Both the position numbers and the translations under genes were made by a program. The notes beneath the pieces are model-generated. The model made no database searches and was not told where the DNA came from. It worked only from the letters and a program-made list of their open reading frames with translations. From positions 46,013,048 to 46,077,047 of the forward strand of contig JAMXBB010000011.1 of assembly GCA_024138015.1 (NCBI GenBank): a stretch of DNA of 64,000 nucleotides, given 5' to 3'. Of this stretch, positions 10,506-22,640 are shown piece by piece. Each line of letters begins with the position of its first letter. Within the stretch, counting starts at the first letter, position 1. This stretch comes from Lumnitzera littorea (Eukaryota; Streptophyta; Magnoliopsida; Myrtales; Combretaceae).

Positions 10506-12895
10506 ATGAATCACTATGTACACTGATTATAGATAATAGGAGTTGCACCAATGCAACCTCTGCATTTATGGTCCAGCAATGGAAATTGCCGACCATGCCT
10601 CACCCAAAACCTTACAAGCTTCATTGGCTCAGTGATAAGGGAGCCTTACAAGTGAACAAATAGGTGTCTGTACCAATCTATATAGGCCAATATCTAGATG
10701 AAGTACTTTATGATGTGCTGCCTATGAATGTATCCTACCTTTTACTTAGACAACCACAGATGTTCGACCAAGTAGTTATATATGATGGTAGGAGGAACAC
10801 ATGTTCAGTAGAGCATAAAGGAAGAAGATTGAAATTGAGTCCTATAACTGCCAAGTAAGTAAAAGTCATGTAATCCCAGCTTAGCCGAACCTTGAAGAAG
10901 GAGGCTTTGGTACTAACCCATGCTGAATTGAAAAGAGAAATGGAGTTGGAGGGATCAACCTATTTGCTTGTTAGGAGGTTCCTAGAGATGAGACTTGGGG
11001 AGGAAGAGTTGCCGATCGAGGTAAAAACCCTACTGAAAGACTTTGCCGACTTGTTTCCAAAAGAGCTATCGAAGGGTCTACCCCCAATCCCAAGTGTTGA
11101 ACATGCGATTGACCTATAGCTAGGAGCCGTACTGCTGAATGAGCCTACCTATCGGCTGAACCCTGAATGGGTTGCCGAGCTATAGAGGCAAGTAGATGAC
11201 CTCTTAAAGAAAGGGTATGTACGCAAGTCCTTGAGCCCCTATGCTGTACTGGCCCTATTAGTGCTGAAGAAGGATAGTTCTTAGAAGATATATGTGGAGA
11301 GCCGAGCCATCAATTGAATCACCATCAAGTACAGGTATTCTATACCTAGGCTTACTTGTACTTGATGATATGCCAGACAAGTTAAGTAGAGCAAGAGTAT
11401 TCTCCAAGATTAATCTCAAATCTGGATACCATCAGATCCAAATGCATGAATGAGATGAATGGAAAATCATATTCAAGACATGACATGGTTTATATGAGTG
11501 GCTTGTATTGCCATTTGGATTATCTAATGCGTCGAGCACATTCATGCAACTTATGAATCATGTGCTTTGAGAATTACTGGGAAGGTTTCTCATGGTTTAT
11601 TTTGATGACATTCTGGTGTACAGTCCCGACCTGGAGACTTACTGAGATCATCTCCAATAAGTGCTTGCAAAACTCCGAGTTGAACAGCTTTACGCCAATC
11701 TAAAGAATGTGACTTTTGTCGTTCCGAGGTGATTTTCTTAGGATTTGTTGTGAGCGGAGGTGGCATCCAAGTAAACGAAGAAAAGATAAGAACAATCATA
11801 AAATGGCTTGAGCCGACCCATTCTGTTGATGTGAGAAGTTTCCATGGCCTGGTGTTGTTCTATTGTCGATTCATTAGGAACTTCAGTACGATTATGGCCC
11901 TACTTACCGAACTCAAAGAAGAATGTTGAATTTAGATAGGGAGAGAAAGAAAGGAGGAGTTTTCAAGAAGTGAAAGAAAGGCTAACTACAGCCATCATCT
12001 TAGCTCTGTCGAGCTTCGACAAGATATTTAAAGTAAAGTGTGATCCGTCCAGACTAAGTATAAGTGCTGTGCTAATGCAAGAAGGCCGACCTATCGCTTA
12101 CTTCAGTGAGAAACTTTGAGGAGTCACACTCAACTACTCCGTCTATGACAAGGAGTTCTACTCCTTAATCTGAGCCTTAACAGTATGGCAACACTATCTG
12201 CTGCCCAAGGAATTTGTGATCTACATCGATCATGAATCCTTAAGATATCTAAAAAGTCAACCAAAGTTGTCTCAGCGATAAGCTAAGTGGGTTGAGTTCA
12301 TGGAGGGTTTTTCTTATGTCATAAAATATAAAAATAGAAAGAACCATGTTGTAGCTAACGCCCTATCAAGGTGACGTAACCTCTTGATAGAACTGCAGAC
12401 GAGCATACTTGGTTTTTCAACCATCAAGAATTTGTATATCGATGACCTACACTTTGGTCCTATCTACATTCGTTGTAAGGAAGGACAAATGCTGGATGAC
12501 TATCATAGGGAAGACGAATACTTATTCAACATGAGGAGGCTATGTATCCTGACTTATTCCATGCGAGAACCGCTAGTGTGTGAGGCCCATGTAAGGGGAT
12601 TGACAGGACACTTAAGCCAGTGCCGAACTTATGAGGTATTATCCTCTAAATTCCTTTGGCCAAAGATGAAGAGAAATGTCCAATCCATATTGGAAAAATG
12701 TGTGACCTACCGAAAAGTGAAGAGTCGAGCCGAGTAAGGACACTACCAACCCTTGCCAATCCCAGCCAAACCATGGTCCGAGCTAAGTATGGACTTCATG
12801 TTAGAATTACCGAGGATGTCTCAAGGGAAGGACTCCATCATGGTGGTTGTGAATCGATTTAGCAAGATGGCACATTTCGTACCTTGTTCTAAGAC
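10506..12895 (+). pseudogene. gypsy-1 pol: protease, RT, RNase H, partial integrase (3'-truncated)
   Basis: Order seen: protease about 10520-10860 (IIDNRSCTNATS, active-site region altered); RT about 11090-11930, with [16 protein letters not shown] and the catalytic YFDD intact at 11598-11609; RNase H about 12005-12375, ending HVVANALSR; integrase zinc region about 12560-12735 (CEAHVRGLTGHL; the second Cys of the CxxC pair appears as Tyr); then the start of the integrase core (MDFMLELP) about 12753-12895. Stops are frequent, for example TGA at 11568 and TAA at 12279. The integrase core breaks off near 12895, where a different gypsy element begins. The pol sequence is clearly related to element B on the other strand at 26140-29240. 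Confidence 0.85.
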
Positions 12896-13057
12896 TAACA
12901 ATGGGCAAAGACCAGGAGCTATAAATGCCATAAGAGTCTACAATTTGGAAGGAGGATGGGATTATGAGGAGTACCTCGAGGAGGAGGTCATCTACTATGA
13001 GGAGGTAGAAGATGTTATAGACACTGAGCTGATTACAGGTATATTGCTAGAACATTT

Positions 13058-13205
13058 TTTTTTTAGTTGAGTCATATTATAAGAAGTACGTTTTGGTACA
13101 AAAAGACTAAAAATGTTTAACTTAGTAATAAGAATTTTATAGCTCAATAATTGTACCTTGTGTAAACTTGACCTTAAATTCGATCCAGGGAATGTTAATA
13201 TAAAG
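13058..13205 (-). mobile_element. 148-bp retroposon-like insertion in gypsy-2 protease region
   Basis: Flanked by the direct repeat GAACATTT at 13050-13057 and 13206-13213. The insertion starts with a T run (a poly(A) tail on the minus strand), has no terminal inverted repeats, and disrupts the gypsy-2 reading frame. Leaving out the insert and one repeat makes the frame continuous. Minus strand near its far end has GGATCGAATTT, which resembles a pol III B box, but there is no room for an A box, so it may be a 5'-truncated SINE or other retroposon. Confidence 0.6.
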
Positions 13206-16200
13206 GAACATTTAGTGTACACTTTATTTGACATCAGAGCGACTCATTCATTCATTGCCCCCAAAGTGGTAAAAAGAGTTAAATTGCCTGTGACTATCAC
13301 CGAATCAAGTTTCAGTATACAGACTCCTACATGAAGCGTAGTCACTACAAAGGAGATGGTGAAGAGATGCTCATTCAGCATTTAAGGCCACGAAAGTATG
13401 ACGGATCTTATCATTCTCAATTTGGGCAAGTACGAGATCATTATGGGCATGAATTGGATGACATCATGTGGAGCTACAGTTGACTGTAAGAAGAAGAAAG
13501 TGTACTTTAAGGATTTAAAGGGATCCAAGGCGGAATTTCAAGAAGAATTGATGGTAGTGGGAAAATATGAGCTAAGCTCCTTTGAGTTAATGTTGGAAAC
13601 AAGTTGGATGAACACGATTAAGGTTGAATTAGAAAAGTTAAGGATAGAAGATATCCAAGTAGTGAACGAGTTCCCTTATGTGTTTCTAAAAGAGCTACTG
13701 GGATTGCCACCTAAGAGGGAGATTGATTTAGCCATTGATTTAATGGCCAGAACTGAGCCAATTTCTAAGGCCCCTTATAGGATGGCTCCAATAGAGTCAA
13801 AGGAACTAAAGAAGCAGCTTCAAGAGTTATTGGGCCAAGGTTTTGTTAGATCGAGTGTCTCGCCTTGGGGAGCACCTGTTTTGTTCGTCAAGAAGAAAGA
13901 TGGTTCTTTTAGACTCTGTATCGACTATAGGGAATTGAACCGAGTCACTATAAAGAATAAGTATCCTTTACCCCGCATTGATGACTTATTTAACCAACTA
14001 CAAAGTGTGGGTGTATTCTCTCATATTGATTTAAGATCGAGATATCATTAATCAAGGATCAAACTAGAGGATGTGCCTAAGATAGCATTCAGAACAGGAT
14101 ATAGGCACTATGAGTTTTTGGTGATGCCATTTGGATTGACTAATGTGCCTGCAGTATTCATGGATTTGATGAATAGAGTGTTCAGAGCATATTTGGACAA
14201 ATGCATGATTGTGTTCATTGACAACACCTTGGTATATTCATCAACCTTACAACAACATCAAGAACACTTGAGATTGGTGTTACAAACTTTAAGGGAACAC
14301 AAGCTATACGCCAAGATATCCAAGTGCGATTTTTGGTTAAGTGAGATATCCTTTTTAGGACATGTCATTTTAAGAGAAGGAATAAGAGTAGATCCAGAAA
14401 AGATAAGAGCTATCACTTATTGGAAAAGACCTAAAAACATCATAGAAGTGCGAAGTTTTCTTGGTTTGGCTGGATATTATCGGAAATTTGTAAAGGGCAT
14501 TTCAAAGATTGCTAAACCACTTACTTAACTAACTCAAAAGAATGAAAAATTTATATGGAGTGAGAAAAGAGAAGAAAGTTTCCAAGAGTTGAAGAACCAT
14601 TTAATTTCAGTACCGGTTTTGGTCTTACCCAATTATAAGGAGCTTTTTTTGGTGTATAGTGATGCTTCCAAGAATGGTTTAGGGTGTGTACTGATGCAAA
14701 ATGGAAAAGTGATTTCTTATGCTTCATAACAATTGCGACCACACGAGCAGAATTACCTTACTCACGACCTAGAATTAGTAGCTATAGTGTTTGCACTAAA
14801 GCTATTGAGGCATTACTTGTACGGTGTCAAATGTGAAATTTTCATTGACTACAAGAGCTTGAAATATCTGTTCACTTAAAAGGAGTTGAACATGAGACAA
14901 CAATGCTGGTTTGAGTTGATAAAGGACTATGATCTCAACATCAACTATTACCCTAGGAAAGTAAATGTAGTAGCCAATGCTTTAAGCTAAAAGAATCATG
15001 CTGAAGTTGCATCTCTGCTTACTAAACAAAGAGAATTGATTAAAGAGTTTGAGAGAATGAACTTGGAATTCGCATAGCATGAGGTAGATGCCGAATTTTC
15101 AAACTTAGTCCTTGAGCTAACACTGTAAGAAAGAATCCGAGAAGCATAACAAGAGGATCCTACTCTATAGCTTATAAGGGAACAGATGGTATTGGGAAGG
15201 TATACAGACTTTAGTCAAGATGAGGATGGAATGATTCGAATGAAGGGACATCTATGCGTACTCGATAATCTTGAGCTAAGGAAAAAGATTTTAAGGGAAG
15301 CCCACTATCCCGAATATACGGTACACCCTGGAGGAACTAAGATGTACCAAGATCTTAAGAAGAATTTTTGATAAAGTGGGATGAAATAGGATGTAGCAAA
15401 TTTTGTGCTCAAATGTGACACCTGTCAAAGCGTTAAGGTTGAACATCAACGATTAGGAGAATTGTTGTAACCGTTGTCTGTTTTTGAGTGGAAATGGGAC
15501 CAAATCACTATAGACTTTGTATGTGGATTACCCAGAACAGCAGTAAGCCATGATGCTGTATGGGTGGTAGTGAATCAACTCACAAAGTCAGCACACTTTC
15601 TACCCATCAACATGACTTATCCCCTAGAAAAGTTGGCTCGAACATATCTAAGGGAGATAGTGCGTTTGCATAGAGTGCCTGCTGGAATTGTTTCCGATAG
15701 AGATCTAAGATTTGTATCTAATTTTTGGGGAAGTTTACAAAAAGTGTTGGGGACAAACTTAAGATTCAGTACAGCTTATCACCCCCAAACAGATGGATAA
15801 TCTGAGAGAACAATTCAGACTTTAGAAGACATGCTTCGAGCCTATGTTATGGAGTTTAAGGGAAATTGGGATTCTCAATTACCACTAGTTGAGTTCACAT
15901 ATAATAACAGCTACCATTCTTCCATCCAAATGCCGCCATATGAAGTTTTGTATGGAAGAAGATGCCAATCCCCATTATTTTGGGATGAAGTAGAAAAGGC
16001 AGCTTTAGGACTAGATTTAGTGCAAGAGGCAGCTGAAAAGGTGGCTATCATTAAAAAGTGAATGAAAGAAGCCCAAGACAAACAAAAGAGTTGAGCGGAT
16101 TTAAAAAAAAGGGAACTGGAGTTTAGTATGGGAGATCATGTGTTCTTGAAGGTGGGTCCAATCAAGAGCATTCATAGAGTGAGAACTCAAGGGAAATTAA

Positions 16201-16586
16201 GCCCTAAGTACATTGGACCCTTTAAGATCCTTGAGCGAGTAGGAAACCTTGCATACCACTTGGCGTTGCCGCCAAACTTGGCTGGAATACATAATGTGTT
16301 TTACGTGTTGGTTCTAAGGAAACATTTACCTAACCTTAATAATGTAATTGAACTAGAACCGATACAACTTAAAGGAAATCTGACATATGAAGAACACCCA
16401 GTTCAGATCACTAATAGTAAAGTTCAAAAATTGAGGAATAAGGAAATCAGATAGGTAAAACTACTTTGGAGAAACCATGATAGGGAAGAAGCTACTTGGG
16501 AAGTCGATGAAGAAGTAAAGCGAAAGTACCTACAGTTGTTTAAAGTTCCAGATACGTCTTTAAGTTTTGAGGATAAAACTTATTTT

Positions 16587-16599
16587 AAGGGGGGAAAGA
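16587..16599 (+). promoter_or_regulatory. polypurine tract of gypsy-2
   Basis: AAGGGGGGAAAGA immediately before the LTR start TATAAACCC. Confidence 0.85.
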
Positions 16600-17185
16600 T
16601 ATAAACCCTACTTTTAGCGGGCCTATGATTTGACTAAGAGTACTTTCCGAATGTTCTCAAGGATCAACGAAACTAAGAACTCAAGTTTATAAATAGAAAC
16701 AAACTTATTTCTCCAATTCAAAAGCCTATTATCAATAAAACCCAAATTTGAAAAACTACAAACTCTAAAGTCATTTAAGACCCTAAACCTTAAAAAATTA
16801 AGGACTTTTAACTCTAAGTAACTAATCAATAATTTAATTTGAATAATTTCATTCAACTCTAGAAAATTTCACAATTTTATAAGAATCGAATCATAAATTA
16901 CAAAACAATGCAAGGAGTAAATCCTAAAAACAATTTCCTATAAGACAATATCCTTATCTTCATGCCTAAGCCTTACATATAAATAAGTAGACCAATCAAT
17001 CACTTTAGATGACTTATCAATTGAAGGTTGGAATCATTTATCAATTGATAACTTATCAAAATCTAATGATAAAACACTTTCCTTATCACCCCTTTACTTA
17101 TACTACATATGGACAAATTTTCACAAAATTTCACATACTTAACTTTAATAAATAAGACAAGACAATTCCATGCCTCAAAGGATAC
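16600..17185 (+). repeat. 3' LTR of gypsy-2, truncated
   Basis: Starts TATAAACCCTACTTTTAG (TG changed to TA). It aligns colinearly with the first ~580 bp of the solo LTR at 32622, including the shared block ATTTAATTTGAATAATTTC. Alignment fades at about 17170-17200, where minus-strand gag of element A resumes. The other ~3 kb of this LTR is missing. Confidence 0.8.
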
Positions 17186-17189
17186 CTAT

Positions 17190-17755
17190 GCAGATGATTT
17201 AACTTTCTTCTGGTTGTATATGCTAGAGGCATGGCGAATATGCTCATTTAGTTCCTCTATATTCATATCTTCATAGTCCTTTGGAGACTGTTTTGGTGAT
17301 TAGTTGTCAATTGGTTTGCTTGTAGCTATGCACTTGCCTTATGGATGCATTTTGTTGCTATTGCGATTCAACTATTTGTACAGATGTTCATAGAGTTATT
17401 GATCGTATTGAATTTACTTGCATGAACACATTAGGCATGTGGTGTGCAAATCATCATTTTTGCTTAGCTATAAAGAGGAGCTAATGGTTACCTCCTCGTT
17501 TAGGTGGTTTTGGGGTGCTTTTTTAAGTAACATGACATCTTTGTGTAAGGTTACAATAGATTCATGATATTTTTGGTTTTTTTCAAGCATTTGTTAGATA
17601 AGCAACCTAAGCTATTAAACTTCACCATTTTTGTTTTGAGGTGATGGAGGTGTTTGGTTACCTTCATCTTGGTAGGATACGTTAGCATCCCCTATTTGCA
17701 AAGCTTATGGATTAGTATTTTTACTTTCAAGCATCATACCCATGGTAGCTTGAAA
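17190..17755 (-). pseudogene. gag N-terminal remnant of element A
   Basis: Minus-strand reading after the primer site gives, with stops, the piece QDEGNQTPPSPQNKNGEV near 17672-17620 and, close to the gypsy-2 junction, KDYEDMNIEELNEHIRHASS. The position directly after a Tat-type primer site suggests gag. No zinc knuckle is reached before the gypsy-2 LTR fragment cuts it off. Confidence 0.45.
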
Positions 17756-17770
17756 CGATGGGTGCTAAAA
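17756..17770 (-). promoter_or_regulatory. primer-binding site of element A
   Basis: Minus strand TTTTAGCACCCATCG directly abuts the LTR end ...ATCAACA. It resembles the Tat/Ogre-type TTTTGGCGCCCACCG with three G-to-A or C-to-T transitions (consensus recalled, not searched). Confidence 0.5.
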
Positions 17771-18680
17771 TGTTGATTGTGATCGAACCAACTAGGATGA
17801 GTAGGCTCGCGTAGAGTTTAGGTGAAGTGGGCTTAAGTCTTGCCTCTTGCTTTTTGATTCCCATAAAAAAGCCCCTAGTAAGTATAGTTACATAGGCCCT
17901 CTAACATTCAAATTAGCAAGGAAGACTAAGAGAAAGAATGTGCCAACACTAAGGGCTCAAGGGGTAGTGCTCATTCTAAATATGCGCAATGAGAGATGTA
18001 GGTAGTATGTTGAAATTAGGTAGAGAGAGTAAGAGTGTTATCAAGGATGAAAGTAGATTTTAGAAAAAGAAGGGGAAAGAGGGATCTTCCCTAACTTCAC
18101 GGCACCTAGTGCCTTTTGTGTAAATTACCTAGATATATGACAATCTAAGTTTCACTCATATCGATTGTCGATAGACAGCATGCATTGTGATAGAGATTGA
18201 GTTACTCTATGAGCAGTTAGTTGTGAATGGCCAATCAAACAAATTTGTAGCCCAAAGGTCTAACATCTGCAGAGATTGTCGAGTGTGCTGGCTATATTAC
18301 GGGTGTTAGATGCCTATTAATGAGTTGTAGTGGAGAGTAGGCACTAAGGACAAAAGTCAAGTTAGGACATCCAAGAAGGGTTTAGCTAGTGCTTGGCCGA
18401 GGGTAAGCTGAGGCCCGGGTTGATGCTAGATGGTTAGTATGTGTAATTTCGATAGTCGGGCTGATTTATTCGAGTAGGGCATTATGTAGCTTACTGAGCA
18501 GTTCATAATACAAAAGGTATGCCTACTGTTAACTCGTACTTGTTTCGATGTGCTTGCATGGCTCTACAAGCAAATCGTAGTGAAAGGGCAAGCTCACTAT
18601 TCGCTTACGCACAATTTGGTGTCCCATATGATAGGCTTTGCATATTGGACCTTAGTCTGGATGAGAATCAGGTATCAACA
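17771..18680 (-). repeat. LTR A, right copy (5' LTR of element A)
   Basis: TGTTGATTGTG...GGTATCAACA, 910 bp, colinear with the copy at 6064-6971. It has no open reading frame of note; an 81-codon frame at its right end runs out of it into the flank and is chance. Confidence 0.75.
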
Positions 18681-19984
18681 AAGTCTACATTTAGAAGAAT
18701 ACGTGTATGTAGATGGACATATAAAGCAAAAGAAACGAAACATAAAATTTTTTCTACGTGCTGAAGATAGCTTGACAATTGAATATATGTGTTGTAAACG
18801 ACTTTTATGATGAGGGTTCAACTTGCATTTATTTCCCTCAAATACATTTCAAAATTGTTCATTCTTTTTTACTCTTTCATATTCAGTTATTGAGTCTTCA
18901 ACTTTTTTAAAGTGGTCCAATTAAGTTTTTCTATTATATTATTGATAATAGTTGTTAACTCCTAACAAGATTTAAGAAATTTGATGATTTAAATAGATAG
19001 CAGCAAAAGGATATTGATTTTTCACAATTCTTTATCTATTCGCCTTGCTCTGTTGTTTTCTTTTCTTTCTTTATTTTTTTTTTCATGCTTTATCTTATTA
19101 GTATCTATTCCAAATCTAATTTCATTCTTTATAAAATTGACCAATAATGTTTGGAATTATAGTCTCATTGATACCATCTTTTATTGATGGAATATATAGT
19201 TTTAAAAGAGATGATATTGAAAAAAAGAAAAGAGTTGATTTAAGAAATTATAACTTTAGTATTGCGTTTGGTTTATTGGAATCCAATGATTATATATTGC
19301 CTTTACTATTGTGGAATAACTATTGCCATATTTGGTTTGCAAGAATTTACACCATAAGTAGTGTTTATCCTAGAGAATACAAAATAAATTAGAAATTCCT
19401 ACTCCTTTTCTTCATAAAAGAAACCCTTATCCTCAATTGAATATAACTTTTATTATAAAAATATCTTGATTATAAAAAAAAATAATATTAAAGGATCTTG
19501 GATCGGCTTGTACCAGCTATGGACTTTTCTAATTTATCCCTACCTAGTCTTCTTTTGAATTGATGGACTAAGCTCAACCAATTCCAAGCCTATATGCCTA
19601 GGATCTAAGGAAGACGTTGGAGACTGGGGTTGAAAGGGTATCTTTTGATAAGGTTAGCCAAGCTCTAACGATGTTGTTTTGAAGTTGAGGACTTAGTTGG
19701 ACTTTAACAAGGTCAGTTAAGGTTTACAGAAATCAATCTGAGTTTTACGGATTTAACCCTTACTTTGAGAAGGTCTATTGTTCAAAATTGCTTATTAACA
19801 CTACTCTTTGTTAACCTTATTCAAATTGAGTGCACTAAGCGCAATATTAAAAGGAGGGTAAATAAGTATATTAAGAAACATTTGTTACTAGTTTATCTTC
19901 CGAGAGGGATGTTTAGGTAATAACATATTGCAATACGTTATTCTAACAAACCTCCTACTAGAAAATGGTGCAGATAGATAAAGA
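18681..19984. other. AT-rich DNA, nothing recognised
   Basis: An 81-codon plus-strand frame at 19147-19392 has no known motif. No repeat partner seen in the window. Confidence 0.4.
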
Positions 19985-20230
19985 TGAATTCCCGAAAAAT
20001 AGACAAACAAAAAACAAGAGTCATATGCTATATGTGCAAAATAATTTTAAAAACAGATGCCGATGAGTTAACCGCTATCAATAGAAAATATATCAAACTT
20101 GATATGCAGATAAAGAATTCCCGAAAACGAAAAACAAGAGTCATATGCTATATGTGCAAAATAATTTTAAAAGCAGATGCTGATGATAACGTTAACCGCT
20201 ATTAACAGAAAAAATATCAAACTTGATTCA
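19985..20230 (+). repeat. 130-bp tandem duplication (two units)
   Basis: Unit 1 (19985-20114) and unit 2 (from 20115) both start GAATTCCCGAAAA and end ATATCAAACTTGAT. The central block AGAGTCATATGCTATATGTG is identical; a few substitutions and small gaps separate the rest. Confidence 0.9.
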
Positions 20231-21809
20231 TCTAGGAAAAAAGATTTGAGGATTGAAAAATAAATTTTAAAGATTAGAGAGAACTCATATAGAAAATTGT
20301 AATTGAAGGTCTAATTTTACCGTTTCTTTACAAATAAACTAATATAATTAGTTTGATTTGTGAAGTGAAATGAGAAAGAAATGAAATTGCAATTATTAAA
20401 AAATAATTTAATAATAAAGTTATAGTTATCATTTTATTTGGTTATGCTTAAAATACTGTTAATAATATATCAAAAATATATCTAAAAATACTAAATGCCC
20501 TTACCCTAGTCCATCATTTGACTATTGGATTGGTGTTTTATAAGTGAATGTGGAAATATTTTGAAAAAGAAGGACTAACAATCTTTTTTTTTTTTTTTTT
20601 TAAAGAGTGAAAGAATTATTATTTCTTACTTTACAACAATGGGAATATTTTGGAATAACTATTTTGTAAATCAGATGTGATAGAAATGCGAGTACTCCAC
20701 CATTAAAAATAAGTGCATAGTTAGGCATGCCCTTCATTGCTTTTCTTTTTTCCTTTCAATTTTTCTATTCTTTTATATCTTAACTTTATTTATCATTATT
20801 TCGTTATTATTTTAATGTAAAGTTATAATAGTTATTTAGTAGGACCTTATAATAATTATAGAAAAAAAATTAAATATAGAAGGGAAACAACTTGTTTTGC
20901 ATCGGTTTGAGCTAGAAAATGGAACCACTCAAATTTTGCTGGCATCTATAAATGTACTTAAGAAACAATTTTCCATATTCTTTCTGGCACACTTCTGTCC
21001 CCGACTTTGACCACGGGGCTACGTCTTTCCTTCCCAGTAAAGGGAGAAAAAGACTTTCGCAACCCCCGAAAGGTGGGACCCTCACGAGAAAACCTGCCTT
21101 GAGTTGAGTGCACTAATGATTTATGGTACTTGCATTTTCGCTTTTGTTTGATTTAACTCCCGCTTTTACGATGAAGAAAAATTACATACTAGAGTTAGAT
21201 GTTTTTTCTTAAAATATATTTTCACGATCATGATATATTTTTATATATTTAAATATTTTTATAAAAATGTATTGAACTTTTTTTTTTTTTTTGTATTTCA
21301 CAAACAAATATTGTTTAACTTATAATCATACCTAAATATATTAATATCTATATGCTATTATAAATATATTATATCTATTATTTTATTTAAAAACAAAAGT
21401 ATAAATGTAAATGAATTTTTAATATACATTATTGTAACTAATTTATTTGATTTTGATAATATTTTAATAAGTATATAATTTTTATTATCCAATATAATTT
21501 TTTTCACGTTTAAAATCTAATTTATAGGTGAATTACAACAAAAAAAAAATTCATTTTTTAGAATTAAAACGCTTGCGAATATAAGATCAAAAAATGACAT
21601 TTAGTTTTAAAAATAATAAAATGGAAGAACTTTGCTTTTGATTAGTGAACTTTTCCCTTATAAGGGAAATTTTTTTTTATTTATTCCAGTAAAATAAATA
21701 AAGGAAAATAGAAAAATATTTTTGTTGAAACAAACGGGGAAATACACTTGTACTGATCGAAATTGTATACCATTCCATTTTATATTTTACTCAATATGCT
21801 AATTTTGCT

Positions 21810-21847
<38 letters not shown>

Positions 21848-22640
21848 GAACTTTTGAAAATGTACTAGTGAAAATTATTAATTATTTTGTTGAATGAAAC
21901 TCATGTGCATCGTACCCTGCCCCCTCTAAGTTTATTGTTTATGTGCATTGTCTTATTTTCTTAAAAAAAAAAAAAAAAAGTACACTCAAGATATTAACAT
22001 CCATGGCAAACACACATTTTCACAAGGTAGGATGAAAGCATATTTCATTTTTCGAGAAGAGCGAAAAAGGAGCACTTCATGTAAACATGTGCAATTTTTT
22101 CGACCAAATAAAACATCGTATCAAGTATCTGTAAGCCATTTATACTGGAGAGGTTGTTTTAGAAAACGCTCCCAAAATTATATGATATTAGCGGACACAC
22201 ATCCGTATCGTGTGTTCTTAAATTTAATTATATTTGATTATTTATTTAGCCTGTACACATAATACAATTAAAAGACAAATGATTTGGAGATTTCATCATT
22301 GTGGTAGTTATTAATAACAAATTGTGTATTTGTATGATCATCTTTAATTATTCCTATTATATATACATAATTCTTTTCTAAATGTATAAAAATGAAACTT
22401 GGTTTTATAGTTTCTCTGCAACTTAACAAATAATGAAAGCAGCTTCTTGTTCTTATTTTATTTTAGACAATCTTTACATTAACAATGATAATGGAGTAAT
22501 GGGCAATGCTTAAAGATTTGGTAGGGTAAATTTGCAAACTATTTTGCTGAAAACTTGGCAATTTAACTGTACAATGATAATGGTTGTCTATTGAAGAGTG
22601 TGAATAATGTGTTTGGTAACTGTTTTACTAATTGTTATCA
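20231..22640. other. unrecognised low-copy-looking DNA
   Basis: Contains a relatively GC-rich island at about 20995-21115 (CCCCGACTTTGACCACGGGG and following), a (TA)n tract, and poly(T)/poly(A) runs. A 104-codon plus-strand frame at 21948-22262 begins in poly(A) (poly-Lys) and has no recognisable domain. No gene can be supported. Confidence 0.4.
21812..21843. repeat. (TA)n microsatellite
   Basis: About 16 uninterrupted TA dinucleotides. Confidence 0.95.

Larger units (their letters stand above)
12896..16603 (+). pseudogene. gypsy-2 pol, Tekay/Del-like chromovirus (5'-truncated)
   Basis: Enters in the gag-protease linker (AINAIRVYNLEGG near 12920). Protease about 13206-13500 has DIRATHSF where D-S/T-G-A is expected. 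RT about 13650-14528 reads [20 protein letters not shown] and MPFGLTN, but the catalytic box is FIDN (14214-14225) instead of Y/FxDD. RNase H about 14640-15000 has YSDASKNGLG. Integrase about 15200-16110 keeps the zinc-region histidines and CDTCQ, and catalytic D (15513), D (15696) and E (15804). The C-terminal chromodomain-like part about 16390-16570 contains EEATWEVDEEV. This domain order, with the chromodomain last, is that of chromoviruses. The final TAA overlaps the LTR start. Stops at 14049, 14526, 14877, 15468, 15798 and elsewhere, plus one insertion, make it dead. Confidence 0.88.
6064..18680 (-). mobile_element. Tat-lineage-like gypsy element A, minus strand, heavily nested
   Basis: Two similar ~909-bp repeats, both TGTTGAT...ATCAACA, lie at 6064-6971 and 17771-18680. 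Just inside the left copy, read on the minus strand, is a polypurine tract. Just inside the right copy, also on the minus strand, is TTTTAGCACCCATCG, which resembles the TTTTGGCGCCCACCG-type primer site of Tat/Ogre elements (recalled consensus). Minus-strand gag follows. Together these give orientation: 5' LTR on the right, 3' LTR on the left. A plus-strand ORF of the antisense kind lies beside the 3' LTR. The internal middle is replaced by two other gypsy fragments. The 5-bp flanks (AACTT on the left, AAGTC on the right) do not match, so a rearrangement or two independent ends cannot be excluded. Confidence 0.6.

Noticed and set aside
6059..18685. Target duplication for element A
   Set aside because: Flanking 5-mers AACTT and AAGTC do not match; the inverted CTTTGTTGAT/ATCAACAAAG look at the outer edges is not shared by the inner edges and is probably chance.
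21948..22262. 104-codon ORF
   Set aside because: Starts in a poly(A) run, has no domain, no codon-use signal and no flanking gene features.
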